Below, one piece after another: positions 25,547-31,579 of a stretch of 31,579 nt of DNA. This DNA is from Deinococcus sp. (GTDB lineage Bacteria > Deinococcota > Deinococci > Deinococcales > Deinococcaceae). The stretch is from assembly GCA_018260275.1 (NCBI GenBank), contig JAGLBK010000007.1, forward strand, positions 1 through 31,579. The letters run 5' to 3'. Under the pieces are notes generated by a model. The model did no database searches. It saw only the letters and a program-made list of their open reading frames with translations, and was not told the DNA's origin. The stretch's first letter is position 1. Every line of letters starts with the position of its first letter. A program made the position numbers and the translations under genes.

Positions 25547-26963
25547 GCTGCGCCTCCGGGCCGTGGGCGGCGAGGTACAGCGGATGGCTGCGGACCTCGG
25601 CGGGGAATTCGGGAGTCAGTTGCACGTCGGTGGTCTGCCCGAGCATCGTGCTGATGCTCTGGGCCGCCATTTTTCCGTCCTGCACGGCCATCACGGTGCT
25701 GGCGCTGCCACGCACGCGCACGCAGTCGCCTCCGGCCCAGACGCGCGGCAGGCTGGTCTGCAACTCTGCGTTCACTTTGATGTAGCCCTGCTCCAGCTCC
25801 AGGCCCAGGACTTCGGCCAGCACGGGTTTTTCCTGACCGATGGCCTTGATGACCGTGTCGCAGGGCAAAATAAATTCGCTGCCTGGCACGGCTTCCGGGC
25901 GGGCGCGGCCCGAGGCGTCCGGCGCTCCCAGCGTCATCTTCACGCAGCGAATCCCGCTGACCCGGCCCGCCGTGATTTTCACCCCCACCGGCTGCGTCAG
26001 GAAGGCGAACTGGATGCCCTCGTGCAGCGCAAATTCGTACTCGTGGCGGTAAGCGGTCATCTCGTGCTCGGTGCGGCGGTAGACCATCGTGACCTCGGCC
26101 CCGGCGCGGCGGGCCATCGTGGCGGCGTCGATGGCGGTATTGCCCGCGCCGATGACCACCGCGTGTCCCATCACGGGTAACTGGTCGCGTTTCAGTTTGG
26201 CCTGCTCGATAAAGTCCAGCCCGTCCAGAATGTGCTCCTCGCCAGGAATCCCCAGCGCCGGAACCGCGCCCAGGCCGAGTGCCAGGAACACGGCGTCGTG
26301 ACTTTCCAGCAGAGCGTCCATGTCGGCCTTACTCCCGATTTCGTGGCCGGTCTGCACCATCACGCCCAGCGCCTTGACCGCTTCCACCTCACGCTGCGCG
26401 ACCTCGACCGGCTCCCGCAGGGTAATGATGCCGTAGGTGCTCAGGCCGCCCGCCAGATCGCGTTTTTCCAGCAGGGTGACCGTGTGCCCGGCCTTCGCCA
26501 GTTCGGCGGCGGCGCTGATGCCCGCAGGCCCCGAACCGACTACCGCCACGCTCTTGCCTGTGCCGGGTCCGGCCTCAAAGAGCTGTACGCCGCGCTCCTG
26601 CACATGGTCCACGGCGTAACGCTGCAAACGCCCAATTTCGATGGGTCTATGTTCCGCGCCCAGTACGCAGGCTCCCTCACACAGTTCCTGTACCGGGCAC
26701 ACGCGGGCGCAGGTGCCGCCCAGAAAGTTGGCTTCCAGAATCGTGCGGGCGCTACCGCGCAGGTTGCCGGTGCTGATTTTGCGAATAAAGGTCGGAATAT
26801 CGATGTGGGTGGGGCACGCCTGCATACACGGCGCGTCGTAGCAGTACAGGCAGCGGTTGGCCTCCACGGTGGCTTCCTGAGCACTGAGGGGTGGCAACAA
26901 TTCCTGCCAGGCACTGCCGCTGGGCGAGCGTTCGGGGGCGGGGGGCGAACTGGAATGGGTCAT
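25539..26963 (-). CDS. preT: NAD-dependent dihydropyrimidine dehydrogenase, PreT subunit
   Basis: A 474-residue FAD- and Fe-S-containing electron-transfer subunit, similar to the small subunit of glutamate synthase. The N-terminal domain has two cysteine sets, C38, C41, C46, C50 and C85, C89, C95, C99. The FAD site is VAVVGSGPAGISAA (about 139-152), the nucleotide site is AVVIGAGNTAIDAA, and the C-terminal FAD motif is RVWAGGDCV. It passes electrons from NAD(P)H to PreA. The ATG at 26963 has GAGG six to seven bases upstream. It is the first gene of the pyrimidine operon, with a good promoter candidate at 27034-27063. Confidence 0.95.
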   Translation of the reverse strand: MTHSSSPPAPERSPSGSAWQELLPPLSAQEATVEANRCLYCYDAPCMQACPTHIDIPTFIRKISTGNLRGSARTILEANFLGGTCARVCPVQELCEGACVLGAEHRPIEIGRLQRYAVDHVQERGVQLFEAGPGTGKSVAVVGSGPAGISAAAELAKAGHTVTLLEKRDLAGGLSTYGIITLREPVEVAQREVEAVKALGVMVQTGHEIGSKADMDALLESHDAVFLALGLGAVPALGIPGEEHILDGLDFIEQAKLKRDQLPVMGHAVVIGAGNTAIDAATMARRAGAEVTMVYRRTEHEMTAYRHEYEFALHEGIQFAFLTQPVGVKITAGRVSGIRCVKMTLGAPDASGRARPEAVPGSEFILPCDTVIKAIGQEKPVLAEVLGLELEQGYIKVNAELQTSLPRVWAGGDCVRVRGSASTVMAVQDGKMAAQSISTMLGQTTDVQLTPEFPAEVRSHPLYLAAHGPEAQHG

Positions 26964-27505
26964 AGGCTACCTCGGAGCGTGCAGTGGACTTTCGGTCCTG
27001 GCTCTCGCCGGAGCAGATTTAACCGATATGCATAATATTGAATACCGAGATTCAACTTGTCAACTGACAGGTCTAGTAAATTTCGATCTCCTGGCGCAGA
27101 AATTATCAAAAAGTCGGTCATATCCTGAATTTTTACACTCTGTCAAAATATGAATAATTATAGACCTTTTGCATAGAAATACAGATATGTTCGGGTAATC
27201 ATTCATCTTGGAAGCCGTCAGGGTGGGGCGTGCCCAGTGAGTGGGACTAAGGGAAAATCTGATTAAAGTTGCATAAATAGTAGACAAAGAGTCAAAAATG
27301 GCGTATCTGGTCTGAAAATTTTGGCAAACTTGTGCAATTTGAAAAAAATTCCAGGAACATCCGGAAAAAATAGACATGAAGCAGGAACTCCAGCAGCAAA
27401 TCGTCGGCGCGGCTGAGATGGCTGGTGGAACGCGGTCATGTTGGTTGGGTTGCCTGCCTATCTTACATCTCGGCCCGATACGCGCCACAATGAACACCCT
27501 GCCTT
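26964..27505. other. AT-rich divergent intergenic region
   Basis: This 542-bp gap lies between preT (minus) and the pseudokinase gene (plus). From about 27030 to 27400 it is strikingly AT-rich compared with the rest of the window. It holds the preT promoter candidate. A 145-codon minus-strand open frame at 27060-27497 shows no protein-like composition and no good ribosome site, so I do not call it. No Shine-Dalgarno is visible before the kinase start. I see no RNA gene. Confidence 0.6.
27034..27069 (-). promoter_or_regulatory. Promoter of the preT-preA operon with overlapping inverted repeat
   Basis: On the minus strand a perfect -35 TTGACA (27063-27058) is followed after 18 bp by AATATT (27039-27034), about 70 bases before the preT start. 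The -35 is half of an inverted repeat, TGTCAACTGACA (27058-27069), which could be an operator. Confidence 0.6.
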
Positions 27506-30500
27506 ATGACCTGGACCCGCCCACAACGACTTGAAATTCGCCGACTGATCGGCCAGGGCTGGTCTGGTGGGGTCTATCTGGCCGCCGATCTGGATTCGGC
27601 GCAGCCCCTGGCCGTGCGGCTCATCAGCGCCGAACTGGTCGCGCAGGTCGGGCAGCTCACGCAGGTGCTTCAGCCGGGGGCCACCCTGGGGCTGGCGCAC
27701 GTTCTGGCGACCTCGCTGCCCGAAGCGCATGAGGGACAGCTTTTTTACACCATGCCGCTGGCCGCTGCCGGGTCGCTGGCCACGCTACTGGGCCGAAAAG
27801 CGGCGGGCGGGCCGCTCCCCGATCCGCTCACGGCGCTGGACCTGGCCCGGCAGATGGCCGAAGGTCTGGCAGCGGCGCATGCCCAGGGCGTCATGCACGG
27901 CAACCTCAAGCCCGAAAACGTGCTGCTGTGGCCCCGCGAAACGGCCAGTGAGGCTGCCGGTCCGGCCAAGTTCGAGGTTCGCCTGAGCGATTTCGGGCTC
28001 AACAGCCTGCGGGTGCCCGACGCGCTCAGTCCTTACCTCAGTGCCGAGCAGCGGGTCGGGGCTTTGCCGACGGTGCAGGACGACCTCTACGGACTCGGGG
28101 GCCTGCTGTTCAGTCTGCTGACCGGGCAGGAGCCGCCGCTGCACCCGGCTCCCGGCGACGTACAGGGCCTGCCGGACCCGCTGCGTAAGTTGCTGGGCCG
28201 CTGTTTCGGCTGGCCCGCGCCGTTTACCGATGCCAGCAGTTTCCTGGGGTCCTTGCGGGCGGTGCAGCGCAGCCTGGAAGTCGGGCTGTCGCGTCTGGGG
28301 GTGCAGCTCACCGCCGATACCTCCAGCCTGCAACTGACGCCGGGGCTGCCGTACAGCCTGCCCCTGCGGCTTGCGGGCCAGGACGCGCAGGTGCTGCTGG
28401 TGGTCGAGGGCTGGCCCGCCGACTGGGTGAGCTTTCCGGCCCCGGCGCTGCACCTGCGGCCCGGCAGCGAAACTGTCTGTAGCGCGGAATTCATGGTGCC
28501 GCGTGAGGTCACGGCGACGCCGCAGATCTACGCGGCCAAGCTGCTGGCCCTGGACCCGCAGCGTGAAGTGCTGGCCCGCTGGCCGCTGCATATCGAGGTG
28601 CTGCCTTTCACCGCGCAGTCGCTGGAACTGAGGGCCGTCGGTGAAACGGCCACCCGCGCCGTTACCCGCACGGCCACGCTCGAAACGCTGCTGAAGAACG
28701 AGGGAAATCAGACGACTTTCTATAATCTGGAAGCCATATTGCCGCCGGGCAGCCGCCTGCTGCGTGGCTCGGCGGGCCAGCAGTTCGAGCTGGCCCCGGG
28801 AGCCGAATACCGCGGCACGCTGGAGCTGGAACTGCCGCTCTCGCTCTGGCAAAGCCGCCGCCACCGGGTTTCGCTGGTGGCCCACAACCGCACGCCGGGG
28901 GGCACGTCCTGGCTGCCGAAGCAGGACAGCGCCCAGGCCACGGCCGAGGTCGTGCAGCGCCCCCGGTTGCCCTGGTGGAGCGCCGCGCTGCTGCTGGCGG
29001 GGCTGGCCGGGGCTACCGTCTGGGCCGCCCAGGCCCCCCGCATCGAGGTCTTTGCGCTCAAGGGGAAAACGCCGCTGCGGGGAGAGGCTTTTACGCTGGT
29101 CTGGCGGACCCAGGGAGCGCGGCAGGTGCAACTGCTGGAAAGCCCAGCCGGGCCGCTGCCTTCGCAGGGTCAGCGCCAGATGGCTCCACTGAATTCGGCC
29201 CAGACGTATACGCTGGTGGCGCGTAGTCTGCTTTCACAGCGTTCCAGGCAGCTCACGGTCAGTCCGGTGCTGCCTCCCCCGAGTCTGGTGACCTTCAGGG
29301 CCACGCCGCTGCGGGCCAAGGCCGGGCAGAGTGTCAGCGTGCAGTGGAATGTGCAGAATGTGTCGGAAGTCCAGCTTTCGCCGTTTGGGAAGGTGCCGCC
29401 CAGAGGCACGCGGCAGCTGGTGGTCACGCACGACACGCCGCTGGAACTGAGGGCCGGGCCGGAGGGGCCACAGGGGGTACAGAGCCGCCTGACCATTACT
29501 GTAGGCGCCCCGCAGATCAACGTGTTCAAGGTCACGCCGGGTCGTGTGCGCCAGGGGCAGCCCGTGACCGTCAGCTGGCAGGTGTCCGGGGCGACCCGCG
29601 TGCGGCTGGCCCCGCTGGGCGACTTGCCGGAATCCGGAACGCGCACTTTTATTCCGGCGGCCACCGGACCGCTGGTGCTGAAGGCCAGCAACGGCCAGCA
29701 GGAAGTAACGTCGAGCGCCGTGGTCAGTGTATCGCGCCCCGTGCCCACCATCACGGCGTTCAGTGCGGTGCCGGATGCTCCGGTGGTCGGTCAGCCGCTC
29801 AAGTTGCGCTGGAATGCACAGGGCGTCCGGCAGGTCACCCTGCGCTGGGGCGATCAGCAGCAGGTATTGCCCCCCGGCGGTGAACTGACGCTGACTACCA
29901 CCGCGCAGATGCAGAATCTGAGTCTGGTGGTGCAGGGCGCAGACGGCCCCCCCGTGCTCAAATCCCTGAGTCTGAAGGTGCGCCCGGCTCCGGCGGTTCC
30001 TGCTCGGTCTGCAGTACAACCTGCGGCGGCAACGGCGGGTCAGGGCCGCGCCGGTCAGATCGTGACGGGTCAACCTGGAGTGGGAAAAGCTGAAAAGAGC
30101 CGAACCGGGACTGCTCAGACTGGGACTGGTCAAACTGGTACTGCTCAGCGTGGGAATAGTCAGACCGAGACTGTCCAAACCGGGACTGCTCAGGACACCA
30201 CCGTCCCGGCCCCGCACAAAGCCCAGGCCACGCCCGCGGGGGTCAGAATCGTGGCGTTTTATGCTCAGCCGTCACAGGCAGAAGTAGGGCAGCAGGTCAC
30301 GCTGCGCTGGCAGGTCAGTGGAACCGGGCAGGTCAGCCTGATCGGGCCGGATCTGCGCTTTATCGGCCAGTTCGGTAGCCATGACTCCCACATGGTTACT
30401 CTCCGGCAGGCGGGCAAACAGACCTTCCGGCTGGTCGCGGGCAACGAGGTCGCGCACGCAGCTGTGCAGGTGGCGGCCAGAGCCTCTGCTGCGGCGCGGC

Positions 30501-31327
30501 CCAGTGGGGCGCCCAGGGGAAGTGCGCCTGTGGCTGCGGGTGGGGGCAGCACTGCCCAGGCCAGCCCGGAGCGGCCAGCAGCCCCGAAACGGTCAGGCTC
30601 CGGCCAGTCCAGTGCTTTTGGCCGCCCGGTCATCAAGGGGTTCCGGGCCGAGCCTGTCACCGTCGCGACCGGGCAGCGCACCACACTGCTCTGGAACGTG
30701 GCGGGGGCGCAGCAGGTCCGGATCAGCGGCCTGCGGGGGCCGAATATCGACGGTACATTTCCGCCTGTCGGACAGGTCCGCACGCCTCCCGTGTTCAGGC
30801 CGGTGACCTACACCCTGAGCGCCCAGCAACGGCAACAGAGCGTGCGTATCGTGCCTTTCGCCGTCACCTCCTCGGGGATTCCCGGCCAGCGTCCACAGGT
30901 GCCCGCTGTCCCCGCGACTCCGGCCACCCGAACGGCCCCTGCCAGGCCGGGCGGCGCGGCACGCTCTCCGGTCCCCGGAGCCACCCGGAGCGCTTCCGCC
31001 GAGTATGCGGCGCTGGCGGGCCACTGGTTCCACGGCAGCGGGCTTCAGAGCGCTGGGCAACTGAATCTACAGATCACCGGGTCCAGGGTCACCGGCATCC
31101 TGACCTCCACGGCCCCCGATTTGCCCAGTGGCCGTGTGCGCGGCACCCTTTCGGGCGACGGCAGCTCGCCCATGCTCAACGCCTTCCTGACCAGTGGGGG
31201 AGAGCGGGTCGCGCTGCTGATCCGCTTTGATAAGGCGGCGCAGACCTTCGACGGCTTTTATTCGAGCCGCACGAACCGGGTTCCCTGGTGCGGGGCCAGG
31301 ACAGCGGGCCGCATCGGCTGCAAGTAG
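27506..31327 (+). CDS. Transmembrane pseudokinase with extracytoplasmic Ig-like repeats
   Basis: A 1273-residue protein. Residues 9-260 have the Ser/Thr kinase fold: glycine loop IGQGWSGGVYLA (15-26), DFG at 162-164, and ELYGLG-like helices. The VAIK lysine is replaced by R38 (LAVRLI), and the HRD motif reads HGN (131-133), so the catalytic Asp is Asn while K135 and N138 remain. It is therefore a predicted pseudokinase. Residues 266-485 look like two beta-sandwich domains. One membrane helix spans 489-509 (WWSAALLLAGLAGATVWAA). Outside are six Ig-like repeats starting near 511, 591, 669, 746, 912 and 1040, each with FxAxP, GQxVxLxW and GAxxVxL. Gly/Thr/Gln and Ala/Pro/Ser linkers separate the last ones. 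A final unknown beta-rich domain (1167-1273) has Cys1262 and Cys1272. The start lacks a clear ribosome site. It stands alone; a sensor or envelope role is inference. Confidence 0.88.
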   Translation: MTWTRPQRLEIRRLIGQGWSGGVYLAADLDSAQPLAVRLISAELVAQVGQLTQVLQPGATLGLAHVLATSLPEAHEGQLFYTMPLAAAGSLATLLGRKAAGGPLPDPLTALDLARQMAEGLAAAHAQGVMHGNLKPENVLLWPRETASEAAGPAKFEVRLSDFGLNSLRVPDALSPYLSAEQRVGALPTVQDDLYGLGGLLFSLLTGQEPPLHPAPGDVQGLPDPLRKLLGRCFGWPAPFTDASSFLGSLRAVQRSLEVGLSRLGVQLTADTSSLQLTPGLPYSLPLRLAGQDAQVLLVVEGWPADWVSFPAPALHLRPGSETVCSAEFMVPREVTATPQIYAAKLLALDPQREVLARWPLHIEVLPFTAQSLELRAVGETATRAVTRTATLETLLKNEGNQTTFYNLEAILPPGSRLLRGSAGQQFELAPGAEYRGTLELELPLSLWQSRRHRVSLVAHNRTPGGTSWLPKQDSAQATAEVVQRPRLPWWSAALLLAGLAGATVWAAQAPRIEVFALKGKTPLRGEAFTLVWRTQGARQVQLLESPAGPLPSQGQRQMAPLNSAQTYTLVARSLLSQRSRQLTVSPVLPPPSLVTFRATPLRAKAGQSVSVQWNVQNVSEVQLSPFGKVPPRGTRQLVVTHDTPLELRAGPEGPQGVQSRLTITVGAPQINVFKVTPGRVRQGQPVTVSWQVSGATRVRLAPLGDLPESGTRTFIPAATGPLVLKASNGQQEVTSSAVVSVSRPVPTITAFSAVPDAPVVGQPLKLRWNAQGVRQVTLRWGDQQQVLPPGGELTLTTTAQMQNLSLVVQGADGPPVLKSLSLKVRPAPAVPARSAVQPAAATAGQGRAGQIVTGQPGVGKAEKSRTGTAQTGTGQTGTAQRGNSQTETVQTGTAQDTTVPAPHKAQATPAGVRIVAFYAQPSQAEVGQQVTLRWQVSGTGQVSLIGPDLRFIGQFGSHDSHMVTLRQAGKQTFRLVAGNEVAHAAVQVAARASAAARPSGAPRGSAPVAAGGGSTAQASPERPAAPKRSGSGQSSAFGRPVIKGFRAEPVTVATGQRTTLLWNVAGAQQVRISGLRGPNIDGTFPPVGQVRTPPVFRPVTYTLSAQQRQQSVRIVPFAVTSSGIPGQRPQVPAVPATPATRTAPARPGGAARSPVPGATRSASAEYAALAGHWFHGSGLQSAGQLNLQITGSRVTGILTSTAPDLPSGRVRGTLSGDGSSPMLNAFLTSGGERVALLIRFDKAAQTFDGFYSSRTNRVPWCGARTAGRIGCK
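30107..30196 (+). repeat. 15-bp tandem repeat (six units) within the pseudokinase gene
   Basis: Six degenerate copies of GGGACTGCTCAGACT encode GTAQT, GTGQT, GTAQR, GNSQT, ETVQT and GTAQD (residues 868-897), a flexible linker between the fourth and fifth Ig-like repeats. Changes in copy number would keep the frame. Confidence 0.85.
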
Positions 31328-31402
31328 GACAGGTTTGGCGGGATGACCGCCCATACGGAATTAAATTGATTCCCTGACCTTTTTGATTCTTTCCGTTTTA
31401 TT

Positions 31403-31419
31403 AATGGTTCGGACAGTTT
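31403..31419. repeat. Third copy of the MITE terminal repeat (single end)
   Basis: AATGGTTCGGACAGTTT is identical to the left ends of the elements at 12271 and 14899. The sequence that follows differs from both, and no opposite end is found before the window stops. It may be a remnant or the end of a related larger element. Confidence 0.6.
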
Positions 31420-31474
31420 GGTAGTTCGCTGGAACTATGCCCGACATGGGCTGACGGCTTGATAAAAAGCATAA

Positions 31475-31498
31475 GAATGCCTCTTGGTGGAGGCATTC
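31475..31498. terminator. Hairpin near the insertion sequence
   Basis: A perfect 9-bp stem, GAATGCCTC (31475-31483) with GAGGCATTC (31490-31498), has a 6-base loop. On the minus strand TTATGCTTTTT follows, so it may terminate the transposase gene or insulate the pseudokinase gene from it. Confidence 0.5.
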
Positions 31499-31502
31499 TC
31501 AT

Positions 31503-31579
31503 TAGACCTCCTGCGAAAGTCATTTTGGAAGTCCTAGCGTGTGGTTATAGAGTGCGGCAATCAAGTTAAATCGGAGTTG
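31503..31579 (-). mobile_element. Insertion sequence end, probably IS5-like (partial)
   Basis: The end is marked by AGACCTCCTGCGAAAGTC (31504-31521), which resembles the terminal repeats of IS5-type elements, and it overlaps the stop of a transposase gene entering from the right edge. The rest of the element is outside the window. Confidence 0.5.
31520..31579 (-). CDS. Transposase, last 19 residues
   Basis: The minus-strand frame that enters at the right edge reads QLRFNLIAALYNHTLGLPK and then TGA (31522-31520). The RFNLIAALYN motif is typical of the C-terminus of IS4/IS5-type DDE transposases. Only the tail is visible, so family and integrity are tentative. Confidence 0.6.
   Translation of the reverse strand, partial: QLRFNLIAALYNHTLGLPK

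Noticed and set aside
24158..25654. 498-codon plus-strand frame opposite preA
   Set aside because: It is rich in His/Arg/Gly/Val, the mirror of codon bias in preA on the other strand, and resembles no protein.
27060..27497. 145-codon minus-strand open frame in the AT-rich gap
   Set aside because: Composition is Ser/Cys/Ile-rich without domain pattern, no ribosome site is seen, and it covers the expected promoter region of the adjacent divergent gene.
30107..30196. CRISPR array
   Set aside because: The units are 15 bp, contiguous without spacers, degenerate and in frame within a gene.

Overview
The window is high-GC DNA in which almost every base between 1 and 27 kb is coding, mostly on the minus strand in long polycistronic runs. 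Gene style (GGAGG ribosome sites, GTG/TTG starts, ATGA overlaps), a transmembrane kinase-like protein with Ig-like repeats and dispersed palindromic intergenic repeats fit a Deinococcus-type bacterium. That assignment is inference from composition and gene content; no marker gene is present.

Region 1 (1-10.9 kb, minus strand) is a sugar uptake and catabolism operon. Transcription starts near 10.84 kb and runs rbsB - rbsA - rbsC - FGGY kinase - PfkB kinase - mannose-6-phosphate isomerase - DeoR regulator - class I (DhnA-type) aldolase - second FGGY kinase - ribokinase, which is cut by the window edge. The six catabolic-gene junctions from the first FGGY kinase onward are 4-nt stop/start overlaps. 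Two terminator-like hairpins, after rbsB and after rbsC, suggest stepped expression. The PfkB gene is split by a 61-bp insertion bounded by 29-bp direct repeats; removing it restores a 330-residue kinase. The substrate is unknown.

Region 2 (11-13.1 kb) holds a solitary branched-chain-amino-acid-type binding protein (plus strand), a 170-bp MITE-like element and a hypothetical gene with a strong terminator.

Region 3 (13.3-27.0 kb, minus strand) encodes a complete reductive pyrimidine degradation route. PreT/PreA reduce uracil or thymine, dihydropyrimidinase opens the ring, an N-carbamoyl-beta-alanine amidohydrolase releases the beta-amino acid, a class III aminotransferase makes the semialdehyde, and a CoA-acylating semialdehyde dehydrogenase makes acetyl- or propionyl-CoA. 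An NMT1/SsuA-type ABC transporter with two permeases and a short PucR-type regulator sit inside the cluster. A second, 210-bp copy of the MITE-like element lies just upstream of the dehydrogenase gene and carries a good outward-facing promoter for it.

Region 4 (27.0-31.6 kb) has a 540-bp AT-rich intergenic stretch, then one 1273-residue plus-strand gene. This encodes a predicted pseudokinase (catalytic Asp replaced by Asn, VAIK Lys by Arg) joined by one membrane segment to six Ig-like repeats and a novel C-terminal domain. The right edge contains a single inverted-repeat end like that of the MITEs and the 3' end of an insertion-sequence transposase.
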